In this document: one piece after another, positions 7,862 to 16,002 of the stretch
Numbering within the stretch: the stretch's first letter is position 1
How the letters are laid out: each line of letters begins with the position of its first letter
DNA from: Fredinandcohnia aciditolerans
Lineage (GTDB): Bacteria; Bacillota; Bacilli; Bacillales; Bacillaceae_L
DNA: 64,000 bases
Assembly: GCA_003640645.1 (NCBI GenBank)
Contig: QGHH01000003.1
Coordinates: forward strand, 124,001 to 188,000
Direction: 5' to 3'
Made by a program: the position numbers and the translations under genes
The notes under the pieces: generated by a model
Told to the model about the DNA's origin: nothing
Seen by the model: only the letters and a program-made list of their open reading frames with translations
The model's database searches: none

Positions 7862-8878
7862 ATGAGCCAGTCTTCAGCGGAGCCCTTAAAGGATCCCATA
7901 GACAAATTTAATCAAATTGCAAACAAGGCGATACAGCATTTCTCGTTTCTTGCTGGAAGTAAAGTTGATTTATTAAATTACTCGGAAAATGCGACTTACT
8001 TAGTTCATAATCCAGCAGAAACAAAACAAAAGTATATTCTACGGGTGGGACGACCCGGATATCATACAAAATCTGAGGTTGAAAGTGAACTCAAATTATT
8101 AGAGTCTATTGGACAACACACAGATATTACAGTATCGCTTCCAATTCCCGGGGATAATCAGGAGTATGTTCAAACCGTCAAACACGAAAATGAGGTTTTC
8201 AACTGTACCCTTTTCACTTTTCTAGAAGGCAGTGCTCCAGAGGAAGATAACGAAAGCAAGCTGATTAGCCAATTTGAAATCCTTGGTAAAATTACGGCAC
8301 AATTGCATGAACATAGTCAAAACCATCATCAAAACTTACGAGATATAACTAGATTAACATGGGATTACGACACCATTTTAGGGCCAGAGCCTAAATGGGG
8401 AAGATGGAAAAATGGGAAAGCCATTACTCCGGAAAGGCTCGAAATATATGAGAAAGTGTCCCTCAAGATTAAAGAGAGATTAGACCGATTTGGGAAGGAC
8501 CACAGTAGATATGGTTTAATTCATTCAGACTTGCGACTAGCTAATCTACTTGTTGAAGGTGAAGAGATTAAGGTAATTGATTTTGATGATTGTGGTTTTG
8601 GGTGGTATTTATATGATTTGGCTACCTCCTTAAGCTTTATCGAACATAAGTCCTATGTACCTTCTTTAGTAGCTTCTTGGATAAAGGGATATCGTAGGGT
8701 TCGTTCTCTGTCCGTGGAAGAGGAGCAAGAAATACCAACCTTTATAATGATGCGTAGATTGCAATTAATTGCTTGGGTAGGAAGTCGAGATAATGACTTG
8801 ACGAGAGAACTTGGAGATCGATTTACGATTGAAACGGATCCTTTAGCTAAAAACTACCTAGAAAATACGACAATTTAA
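7862..8878 (+). CDS. APH-family phosphotransferase, probable amino-alcohol kinase
   Basis: 338 residues from ATG 7862, preferred over an ATG at 7844 because AAAGGAG (7846-7852) lies between them. Aminoglycoside-phosphotransferase/choline-kinase fold: catalytic loop HSDLRLANLL (about 221-230) and metal-binding IDFDD (about 240-244). In RMM-type BMC loci the homologous kinase phosphorylates 1-amino-2-propanol or a similar compound before a PLP phospho-lyase makes the aldehyde. That assignment depends on the neighbours; other small hydroxyl substrates are possible. Confidence 0.85.
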   Translation: MSQSSAEPLKDPIDKFNQIANKAIQHFSFLAGSKVDLLNYSENATYLVHNPAETKQKYILRVGRPGYHTKSEVESELKLLESIGQHTDITVSLPIPGDNQEYVQTVKHENEVFNCTLFTFLEGSAPEEDNESKLISQFEILGKITAQLHEHSQNHHQNLRDITRLTWDYDTILGPEPKWGRWKNGKAITPERLEIYEKVSLKIKERLDRFGKDHSRYGLIHSDLRLANLLVEGEEIKVIDFDDCGFGWYLYDLATSLSFIEHKSYVPSLVASWIKGYRRVRSLSVEEEQEIPTFIMMRRLQLIAWVGSRDNDLTRELGDRFTIETDPLAKNYLENTTI

Positions 8879-9002
8879 CTAAATGTAAGCCCTTACAACA
8901 ACAATTGAAAATTTACTATATATCTAGTGAGGCGAGGTTACAGATAGATAAATAGTTAGAGTTGGTACGTGAGTGAAGATATGAAGAAAGTAGGGTGAGG
9001 AA

Positions 9003-10604
9003 ATGTCAAAAGCTGGTCTCGCATTGTTTGAACAGAAGTCAACTGGAGGAACTGCCCGTCAGATAAGTCCTATTGATACAATGATTTATTCAGCCGCAAA
9101 TCCTGGCTTGATGTTTGCCCTTGTTTATATTATGTGGGCTCCATTTTTATATCCAGGAGCACATATGGTTTGGGCGATCTTAGCTGTTTCACAAATGTTT
9201 ATCATTGCAGGTTTGTATTGGTTGTTTTCGGTCTCTATGCCAAGGTCCGGTGGAGAATACATTTACATTAGCCGAATATTACATCCTTCCTTAGGTCTTA
9301 TGGCTAGCTTTATGATCACTTTTACCTCAATCTCGTGGACAGGAATTCTATTAAACTGGATTATAAAATGGTCCATTGTCGAATTTTTCTACTCGATGGC
9401 CCTCATTAATGGAAATAATGCCACATGGTTAGGTTTGGCAGAGTTTTTTGACAGTAAGTACATGCATGCAATTATTGGTACAGCTTTATTGTTATTTATC
9501 TATTTTATCTACTATAAGGGAACAAAGTGGATGGTTCGCTTAGCTTATATTACATTAAGCGCAACTTTAGTAGGAGCAGTTGTATTTGTGGTTGCCAACT
9601 TGATTACTGGGCAAGGAACATTTGCTGCTAATTTTACACAACTTACTGGGTTAAATTACTCAGATGTTATAACGATTGCCAAACAGGATGGTTATACAAC
9701 AGAGTTCTTATTCGGAGCAACCGTAATGGCTGGTTCTACGTATGTCATTCTTAATACCCTTGGTTCAACCTTTGGTGCAAATCTTGCCGGGGAAGTTCGA
9801 AATGTCCAAAAGTCTCAATTATTAGCATTATTTGGATCATTAGCTATCTTAATGGTCATCTGGGCTATATTCTACGGGATGAGCTATGTGAACTTTGGAG
9901 ACATTTGGTCGAACAGCTTATATTACCTGTACAATGCTGGTCATGAGGCCTATCCGTTTGAAGGATACGATCCGTTTATTACAATCATGATTGGAATAAT
10001 GACAAAGAGTCCGATTTTCATTTTCTTAATTGCAGTAGCCTTTGCCGTCGCAACATTTGGATCAGCAGCAGGTTTAGGTTTTGGTCCTTCTCGAAACTTT
10101 GTTGCATGGTCATTTGACCGTTTAATTCCAAAAAAATTCATGGAGCTTAATCCAAAAACGAATTCTCCTACTTACGCGTTACGAACAGTAATTGCGGGTG
10201 CTTGGGTGTTTTTAATGCTTGATATTTTTGTTCCATCTTGGACTGCAAATATTGCCTATACCATTTTCACATGGTTCTTAGCATGGATTTTCTTAGGAAT
10301 CGCTGGAATTGTCTTTACAACGAGAAAGAAAGTTCTATTTAACTCCTCACCACCTGTTGTAAAAACAAAAATCTTTGGTGTTCATCTCATTACGATTCTT
10401 GGTTGGTTAACAACTGCGATTAGTGTTTCGATTTGTTATTACCTATTAATCCCATTCTTTAGGGGTGACTTACCATTTACGATGATTATTGTTTCGTTGT
10501 TATTAATGTTAATTCCAATTATCATCTATTTCATCATGAAGCGTTCACATGCCAAAAAAGGGATAGATATCGATATACAATTCCAAGAGATACCTTCTGA
10601 TTGA
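9003..10604 (+). CDS. APC-superfamily amino acid/amine permease
   Basis: 533 residues with about twelve hydrophobic segments. SAANPGLMFALVYIMWAPF in the first segments and SVSMPRSGGEYIYISR (about 78-93) are typical of APC transporters: the RSGGEYIY motif is the conserved region after helix 2. The tail is short and cytoplasmic. Placed behind the kinase, it likely imports the amine or amino-alcohol used by the metabolosome. GGGTGAGG just before ATG 9003 is the binding site; the 124 bp upstream show nothing else that I can name. Confidence 0.9.
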   Translation: MSKAGLALFEQKSTGGTARQISPIDTMIYSAANPGLMFALVYIMWAPFLYPGAHMVWAILAVSQMFIIAGLYWLFSVSMPRSGGEYIYISRILHPSLGLMASFMITFTSISWTGILLNWIIKWSIVEFFYSMALINGNNATWLGLAEFFDSKYMHAIIGTALLLFIYFIYYKGTKWMVRLAYITLSATLVGAVVFVVANLITGQGTFAANFTQLTGLNYSDVITIAKQDGYTTEFLFGATVMAGSTYVILNTLGSTFGANLAGEVRNVQKSQLLALFGSLAILMVIWAIFYGMSYVNFGDIWSNSLYYLYNAGHEAYPFEGYDPFITIMIGIMTKSPIFIFLIAVAFAVATFGSAAGLGFGPSRNFVAWSFDRLIPKKFMELNPKTNSPTYALRTVIAGAWVFLMLDIFVPSWTANIAYTIFTWFLAWIFLGIAGIVFTTRKKVLFNSSPPVVKTKIFGVHLITILGWLTTAISVSICYYLLIPFFRGDLPFTMIIVSLLLMLIPIIIYFIMKRSHAKKGIDIDIQFQEIPSD

Positions 10605-10647
10605 TTCCTATTTAAAAATGCTAATAAAGTGATATGGGGTGAGGGCT

Positions 10648-11580
10648 TTGAAACTATTCTACGCAGGCGACTTGCATGGTGCAGAGACAGCATTTAGAAA
10701 ATTTACGAATGCAGCTACATTTTATCATGCAGAATTAATGATATATGGCGGTGACTTTACAGGAAAGATGGTTGTTCCCGTTGTTGAAAAACGGGGAGTC
10801 TATACTTGTAAATATTATGGTTCAACAGTAAAGGTGAAAAAGTCTAGTGAACTACCAGATTTAGAAAGAAACTTGCGCGATGCTGGTTTTTACCCACTAA
10901 TTATTACAGAAGAAAAATTAAATCAACTAAATGAAAAAGATGCTGAGCGAATTATTCAAGAAAAACAAGTAGAAGTGTTAAAAGAGTGGATTACACTTGC
11001 TGACGAACGGTTCAGTGCCATTGATGTACCATGTGTCATGATACCTGGGAGTGTTGATGATTTTTACCTTGATGAAATTCTTAACTCAGGAAGGCATGTC
11101 CAAAATGGAGATGGGAAAATAATTGAGATAAATGGCTATGAAATTCTATCAGTCGGCGGTGGTAAGCCGAGCGTCTTCAAGTATCCACGTGAGTTCAGTG
11201 AGGAGGAACTAGATACGAAGATTAATCAATTAGCCTCACAGGTCAAGGATATGAGTAAATGTATATTTAATATTCATATCCCACCATATGACACTGACTT
11301 GGATCAAGGAACTCAGTATGATTCAGATTTAAAACCTATTCTAGATGGTGATTCACTTGCAACTGGACCTGTTGGAAGCAATGCTGTGCGGAAAGCGATC
11401 GAAAACTACCAGCCATTACTCTCCTTACATGGAAATGTTCACGAAAGTCGTGGTGTCACCAACATAGGAAGAACAGTCTGTATCAACGCTGGCACTGACT
11501 ATGACCAAGGAATGTTAAGAGGGGCACTAATTGATATCAGTCCTGATGGTAAGGTGAACTATACACTGACAGCGGGTTGA
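10648..11580 (+). CDS. Calcineurin-like metallophosphoesterase
   Basis: 310 residues from TTG 10648, preferred over GTG 10639 because GGGGTGA (10636-10642) precedes it and the protein then begins directly with the first strand, KLFYAGDLHG. Dimetal motifs: GDLHG (about 7-11), GGDFTG, NIHIP and LHGNVHES near the end. The usual GNH[DE] motif is replaced by PGSVDD, an oddity. It may remove phosphate from an intermediate of the kinase route or act on a nucleotide; its role in the BMC locus is not established. Confidence 0.8.
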   Translation: MKLFYAGDLHGAETAFRKFTNAATFYHAELMIYGGDFTGKMVVPVVEKRGVYTCKYYGSTVKVKKSSELPDLERNLRDAGFYPLIITEEKLNQLNEKDAERIIQEKQVEVLKEWITLADERFSAIDVPCVMIPGSVDDFYLDEILNSGRHVQNGDGKIIEINGYEILSVGGGKPSVFKYPREFSEEELDTKINQLASQVKDMSKCIFNIHIPPYDTDLDQGTQYDSDLKPILDGDSLATGPVGSNAVRKAIENYQPLLSLHGNVHESRGVTNIGRTVCINAGTDYDQGMLRGALIDISPDGKVNYTLTAG

Positions 11581-11601
11581 CCATTTTATAGGAGGTAAGA
11601 A

Positions 11602-11652
11602 GGAAGTCGATACTTAATTACGTAAATAGTTGAGAACGGGTTATCGACTTCC
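11602..11652 (+). promoter_or_regulatory. 11-bp perfect inverted repeat between phosphoesterase and amidase genes
   Basis: GGAAGTCGATA (11602-11612) and TATCGACTTCC (11642-11652) are perfectly complementary with 29 nt between them. No T-run follows, so this is not a standard terminator. A 10-bp palindrome TTTGTACAAA (11679-11688) stands between it and the amidase start. Together they may be a processing hairpin, an mRNA stabiliser or a regulator site for the amidase gene. Confidence 0.5.
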
Positions 11653-11707
11653 CTATCTTGTAGATGGAAGTAAAGGCTTTTGTACAAAGGTAAAGAAGAG
11701 GTGAACG

Positions 11708-12607
11708 ATGGAATATATCAGCAGGGAACTATCAGTTTTGACCATGTCTCCCACAAACAAACCTGTTAAAATAGTAGAGGCCGGTAGTACTGTCGTTTTT
11801 CAGACGTTAGATTGCTTTAGTAATCAAATTCAAAATGAAGATCAACCATTTAGTTCAGTAGGATGGGATAAAATAAATCCGGCAACAGGACCTTTGTATA
11901 TTAATGGGGCTGAGCCCGGTGATACTTTAAAGGTAAAAATTATTGATATAAAAATTGACAATAAAGGTGTTATGACAACAGCCCCCAAACTTGGAGTTCT
12001 AGGGGATATAGTGACAGGCGAAACGACAAAGATTATCTCAATAAAAGATGATAAAGCAATCTTTAATGAGAAAATACAAATTCCGATTAAACCAATGATT
12101 GGTGTTATAGGAACAGCACCTAAAGACGAGGATATTCCAACAGGTACACCTGGATCACATGGTGGAAACATGGATTGCAAAAAAATTGTTAAGGGCTCGA
12201 CATTATATCTACCAATAAATGTATCGGGTGGCCTCTTATCAATGGGCGATTTACATGCAGTGATGGCTGATGGAGAAATCGTAATATGTGGGCTTGAAAT
12301 CCCAGGCGAAGTAACGGTAAGTGTAGAGGTTTTAAAAGGGGAAGAACTACCACTACCAATGCTTGATAGTGAAGAAAGTATTATTACGATTGCATCTAAA
12401 AAAACATTAGATGAAGCTGCAAAAACAGCAACTGTAAATATGCATCGATTTTTAGTGAACGAACTAGGAATTGAAATAGACGAGGCCGGGATGCTTCTAT
12501 CACTTGTCGGTGATTTACGAATTTGTCAGGTTGTCGATCCATTAATGACGGCACGTATGGAAATACCTAAATGGATAGTAGAGAAATATGATTATAAATT
12601 AAAATAA
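11708..12607 (+). CDS. Acetamidase/formamidase family amidohydrolase
   Basis: 299 residues, normal for the family. Recognisable features: DCFSNQI near the N-terminus, NPATGPLYINGAEPGDTLKV, the glycine-rich TPGSHGGNMDCK and MGDLHAVMADGE blocks that build the active site, and a final VVDPLMTARMEIP. These cytoplasmic enzymes release ammonia from formamide, acetamide or similar amides. As last gene of the locus it may feed or drain nitrogen from the amine pathway. AGAGGTGA precedes ATG 11708, and a strong terminator follows directly. Confidence 0.9.
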   Translation: MEYISRELSVLTMSPTNKPVKIVEAGSTVVFQTLDCFSNQIQNEDQPFSSVGWDKINPATGPLYINGAEPGDTLKVKIIDIKIDNKGVMTTAPKLGVLGDIVTGETTKIISIKDDKAIFNEKIQIPIKPMIGVIGTAPKDEDIPTGTPGSHGGNMDCKKIVKGSTLYLPINVSGGLLSMGDLHAVMADGEIVICGLEIPGEVTVSVEVLKGEELPLPMLDSEESIITIASKKTLDEAAKTATVNMHRFLVNELGIEIDEAGMLLSLVGDLRICQVVDPLMTARMEIPKWIVEKYDYKLK

Positions 12608-12618
12608 TCGAAATTCGT

Positions 12619-12652
12619 GAAGTAGCCCTCTATAATGGGGCTACTTCTTTGT
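12619..12652 (+). terminator. Rho-independent terminator after the amidase gene
   Basis: GAAGTAGCCC (12619-12628) pairs perfectly with GGGCTACTTC (12638-12647) over a 9-nt loop, followed by TTTGT. It closes the BMC-linked transcription unit. Confidence 0.88.
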
Positions 12653-12676
12653 CAATTCCAAAGAAAGATCATTTAG

Positions 12677-12725
12677 TGACCGGCCTTCAGTGCAGGAATG
12701 CTTTATTGTGTTGGTGACAGGTCCT
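12677..12725. repeat. Degenerate copy of a dispersed hairpin repeat
   Basis: The core GAATGCTTTATTGTGTTGG closely matches TAATGCTTTACTGTGTTGG in the copy at 15807-15860, and the flank GTGACAGG resembles GGTCAGGC there. The outer stem is poor in this copy. A related architecture occurs at 18446-18498. Confidence 0.55.
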
Positions 12726-12849
12726 TTATGAGATGGCTCCAGTGCATCCATAATGATTATTACATGCAAAGTAGGCTATTTGCATAGATATGGAAGGAGA
12801 ATTGATTCTTTAAAATAAAATCTACATTTCTTTTTATGTTAAAATGGTA

Positions 12850-12878
12850 TTGACTTCCAAATGCATGTGTTGTATATT
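12850..12878 (+). promoter_or_regulatory. Sigma-A promoter for the SAM riboswitch transcript
   Basis: TTGACT (12850-12855), a 17-bp spacer and TATATT (12873-12878) form a good vegetative promoter. The first riboswitch helix begins 22 nt after the -10 box. Confidence 0.75.
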
Positions 12879-12900
12879 CAATTTAATATAATTATAATTT

Positions 12901-13003
12901 CTTATCCAGAGAGGTTGAGGGAATGGCCCAATGACACCTCGGCAACAGGCTTTCTAGTACTGTGCCAATTCCATCAAGCTGAATGCTTGAAAAGATAAGA
13001 AGA
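12901..13003 (+). ncRNA. SAM-I (S-box) riboswitch
   Basis: The outer helix P1 is formed by CTTATC (12901-12906) and GATAAG (12994-12999). Between them the conserved core GAGAGGTTGAGGGAATGGCC, CAATGACACC, CGGCAACAGG and a terminal GAATGCTTGAAAAGATAAG are in S-box order. SAM binding stabilises P1 and lets the terminator at 13025-13059 form, turning off sulfur/methionine genes. The direct downstream gene is decayed (13228-13993); the next intact gene is the monooxygenase at 14359. Confidence 0.93.
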
Positions 13004-13024
13004 GATAAATGTGTTCGGATATTT

Positions 13025-13059
13025 AACCTCTTCTTATTATAAGAAGAGGTTTTATTTTT
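13025..13059 (+). terminator. Expression-platform terminator of the SAM riboswitch
   Basis: AACCTCTTCTTAT (13025-13037) pairs with ATAAGAAGAGGTT (13039-13051), followed by TTTATTTTT. It is placed 22 nt after P1, as expected for SAM-dependent transcription termination. Confidence 0.88.
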
Positions 13060-13154
13060 GATTTTTACTAGGTTCATATCTGATGATGGCAAAGAGATTA
13101 TGACTACTGAACATATGTTTATGTAATTTAGATAGTTATGCTGATTAGTCAACT

Positions 13155-13198
13155 AAAGGCATTATGTTATTCAAATGAATAGCATAATGCCTTTTTTT
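13155..13198 (+). terminator. Second strong leader terminator, preceded by a repeated 14-nt element
   Basis: AAAGGCATTATGTTATTC (13155-13172) pairs with GAATAGCATAATGCCTTT (13177-13194, one G-U pair) and runs into seven T. GATTAGTCAACTA just before it (13143-13155) recurs as GATTAGACAACTA before the hairpin at 14103. It lies between riboswitch and pseudogene, so it may be a second attenuator. Confidence 0.75.
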
Positions 13199-13227
13199 AT
13201 AAAAAAACAAAAATGGAGGAGAATCTA

Positions 13228-13993
13228 ATGTCACAAACAATTTTTGATAACGTTCAATACGAGACTTGGATTGAAAACCTTACCTTATCAAAAGAAAAAA
13301 GAAATAGACAATGAACTTGTTGTGAGTTACATGAACTCGTAAGAGCAGGGGATCTACAATTCAATGAACGGGTATTACGATCTGATTTTTTGGCACACCA
13401 CTTCCTTTAAAATTCACTCGTAAAAATGTTGAAGTCATTGTGTTTAAAGGAATTTATCTTAATTTATGCGTAGAAGGGAATGTTTTGTTAGCAAGTGGCA
13501 ATGGTTACCTACCGATTGTCATTGGGGATGCAATTAGCTGCCGTTATCCGGAAGAGAAATAGCTGCAACCACAACGGATCAATAATTATTTTGCACCAGT
13601 TATTTCGGGCGATACATTCGTCAAACTTTGTACGAACTTAAATTGGAACAACAAAGGAGGGCATTCTACATGTCATATGAATTAAGATCCACTATGTTGC
13701 GTTTAAAGACAAGTGAAGTTCATTCATTTAAGCAAAGTGAACATCTAAATCTTCCTGATTTGCAATTTTATAAATGGTGTAATAGCCAGTATGGGATAAA
13801 TAGAGGTGTTTTTAATACGATTGACAACTGGTTTTTTGACAATGGAATAATAAATATACATTACCGTCGTATCAACCTTTTGGCTTTTCTAGATTACACG
13901 ATTGAAAAAGGAATGAGGCATGAACATGATCAATTTATACGATTTGGAAATGGAGGACTAACAAGAGAGCTTCAAAAGTTTTTCTGGCCGTAA
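13228..13993 (+). pseudogene. Decayed gene of unknown function behind the SAM riboswitch
   Basis: A good GGAGGA and ATG 13228 start a frame (MSQTIFDNVQYETWIENLTL) that meets TGA at 13312. Reading continues in the same frame as ELHELVRAGDLQFNERVLRS, shifts frame near 13398 (NVEVIVFKGIYLNLCVEGNV), meets TAG at 13560-13562, continues as INNYFAPVISGDTF and shifts again near 13630 into an open frame ending at 13993 (QFIRFGNGGLTRELQKFFWP). Two stops and two frameshifts therefore interrupt one ancestral protein of about 250 residues. I do not recognise the family. Its position suggests a former sulfur-regulated gene. Confidence 0.7.
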
Positions 13994-14102
13994 AAATATC
14001 AGATAATAAAGTGAAAATGGAAATATGAAGAAGGTCATCAAAATGAAAGAATAGTAAGTTAGATAATTAGATAAATATATAATTTGCCGATTAGACAACT
14101 AA

Positions 14103-14150
14103 AGGCATCTTTCTTTTCATACTATTTTTGGAAAGAGAGGTGTCTATTTT
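14103..14150 (+). terminator. Leader hairpin before the monooxygenase gene
   Basis: AGGCATCTTTCTTTTC (14103-14118) and GGAAAGAGAGGTGTCT (14130-14145) pair along all 16 positions if G-U pairs are allowed; ATTTTG follows. GATTAGACAACTA immediately upstream matches the element before the terminator at 13155. The remainder of 13994-14358 holds a GGAGGGGGTGAT site at 14241-14252 without an obvious gene. Confidence 0.6.
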
Positions 14151-14358
14151 GTTGATGAAAAAATTCTTTGATGTGTGGAAAATAGGATTCAATGATGACT
14201 CCAGGATTAATAACTAGTCACGTTAACAATCAATCTTTTTGGAGGGGGTGATTTAGGTTTTCTCATCGAGATGTACATTATAAAGAAGCTTTTGCCACAT
14301 AAGGTGTTGGGCATCTATCAATTTATTAATTTAATGAACGAATAGGGAGGAAGAGAAA

Positions 14359-15597
14359 ATGACAGTAACAACTGAAAAAGCAAGAGGTGTATGGGGGAGT
14401 GCCCCTAGTCATAACTATGAACAATTGGCATCAAGGTATAGAGATATATTCCATCGAATACGTGAAGGTGCGGTTCAACGAGAGAATGATAGGAAACTAC
14501 TTTTTGAGGAAATTAACTTGTTAAAGGAAGCTGGTTTCGGAGCTATTCGGATTCCGCGTGAAGAGGGAGGATTGGGTGCAACATTACCCGAGTTATTTAA
14601 TCTTCTAATTGAATTAGCAGAGGCGGATTCGAATCTACCTCAAGCACTACGAGCACATTTTGCTTTTGTAGAGATGGTGTTGAACTCACCAAAGGGTGAG
14701 CAAAGAAGTACGTGGATCAAGCGGATATTAGAGGGAGATATTGTTGGCAATGCATGGTCGGAAGTTGGTACTGCAAAGGCTGGTAGCTTCCTAACGAACG
14801 TGACAAAAGGGGAAGACGACCAGCTATTGTTGAACGGAACAAAATATTATTCGACAGGCACCATTTATGCAGATTGGATTCTTGTTTTGGCAACAAAAGA
14901 GGAAGTAAATAAAGTCTTTACTGTTATTTCAAGATATGCAAAAGGCGTAGAAGTAATTGATGATTGGGATGGCTTTGGACAAAAATTAACTGGTAGCGGA
15001 ACAACAAGATTCAGTAATGTTCCAATTAAGGAAAGTGAAATTCTCACAGAGGAGTTTATTGCCAAATATTTAGCAGCCTTTTTCCAAATGATGCATTTAG
15101 CTACTTTAGCTGGAATTGCTATTTCAGCTGCAAATGACCTTTCGAAAGCTGTAGCAGAACGCAAAAGAACGTATACTCATTCAGCAGCAGCACGTTCAAG
15201 TGAAGACCCGCAAGTTCTACAAGTAGTTGGAAAAGTTCATAGCTTGGCTTATTCCTCTGGGGCAATTGTTCTAAAAGCAGCTGAAACATTACAAAAAGCA
15301 TATGAGCTTCGTCTTGCTGGAAGCGTTAAAGAGGAAGAATTAGTAAATGACGAAGCGGAAATTGAAGTATCACAAGCTCAAATTGTAGTAACAAGATTAA
15401 CACTTGATGCTACAACATTATTATTCGACGGATTAGGTGCTTCGGCCACATCCCAAACCAAAAGTTTTGATAGATATTGGCGTAATGCACGAACAATTGC
15501 TTCTCATAATCCACTTATCTATAAAGAGAGAGTAATAGGGGATTATGCAGTAAATAAAACACGCCCACTTTATGTATGGCATGTGGGAAAGAACTGA
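14359..15597 (+). CDS. Acyl-CoA dehydrogenase-fold, FMNH2-dependent monooxygenase (DszC/SfnB-like)
   Basis: 412 residues. The ACAD fold is clear: N-terminal helical part with LLKEAGFGAIRIPREEGGLG, middle beta domain (GNAWSEVGTAKAG, LNGTKYYSTGTIYADWILV) and C-terminal helical bundle (LLFDGLGASATSQTKSFDRYWRNARTIASHNP). This arrangement marks the DszC/SfnB group, which uses reduced flavin to oxidise organosulfur compounds such as sulfones, rather than true acyl-CoA dehydrogenases. A SAM riboswitch lies upstream beyond a pseudogene, in line with sulfur scavenging. AGGGAGGAAGAG precedes ATG 14359. Confidence 0.85.
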   Translation: MTVTTEKARGVWGSAPSHNYEQLASRYRDIFHRIREGAVQRENDRKLLFEEINLLKEAGFGAIRIPREEGGLGATLPELFNLLIELAEADSNLPQALRAHFAFVEMVLNSPKGEQRSTWIKRILEGDIVGNAWSEVGTAKAGSFLTNVTKGEDDQLLLNGTKYYSTGTIYADWILVLATKEEVNKVFTVISRYAKGVEVIDDWDGFGQKLTGSGTTRFSNVPIKESEILTEEFIAKYLAAFFQMMHLATLAGIAISAANDLSKAVAERKRTYTHSAAARSSEDPQVLQVVGKVHSLAYSSGAIVLKAAETLQKAYELRLAGSVKEEELVNDEAEIEVSQAQIVVTRLTLDATTLLFDGLGASATSQTKSFDRYWRNARTIASHNPLIYKERVIGDYAVNKTRPLYVWHVGKN

Positions 15598-15806
15598 TTT
15601 TGTTAAAGATATACAGAATTTTGCCAATTGCAGTGGTTAAGGCTAAAGATAATATAAATATATTGGATATGGATTGAACAAGCAATTGGTTATAGTGAAA
15701 TGTAAAAAGTTACGTTTGTATATTCCTAAATAGTGCTGGATTTTTTGAATATGACAAATAAATATATAAGAAAATAGGTTTACATATGAATAATGAGTAT
15801 TCTGTG

Positions 15807-15860
15807 GCCTGGCCATCAGCCCGGTAATGCTTTACTGTGTTGGGGGTCAGGCGCTTTTTT
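15807..15860 (+). repeat. Dispersed hairpin repeat, copy with U-tail (possible terminator)
   Basis: GCCTGGCC (15807-15814) pairs with GGTCAGGC (15845-15852, one G-U); an inner stem CGGTAA/TTACTG is capped by TGCT; a run of T follows. The element GGGCGTCACTGTGAC (15881-15895) comes 20 nt later and recurs after the copy at 18446-18498. The rest of the 400-bp gap 15598-16002 shows nothing else that I can name. Confidence 0.65.
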
Positions 15861-16002
15861 ACGATAAATGATAAAAATTGGGGCGTCACTGTGACAATAA
15901 TAAATATTCCAAATTACTCTGTAAATACTAACCAATATGCTATAGTAAATAAGCCTATGAACAAACAAAAGGCATTATGATAAGAAGAGAGACGTGATAG
16001 CC

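Noticed and set aside
12892-13152. 86-codon minus-strand frame over the riboswitch
   Set aside because: It covers the SAM riboswitch and its terminator on the other strand and has no coding features.
13628-13993. Intact 121-residue protein
   Set aside because: Upstream sequence in other frames continues the same protein-like reading back to a good start at 13228, so this is the last piece of a broken gene.
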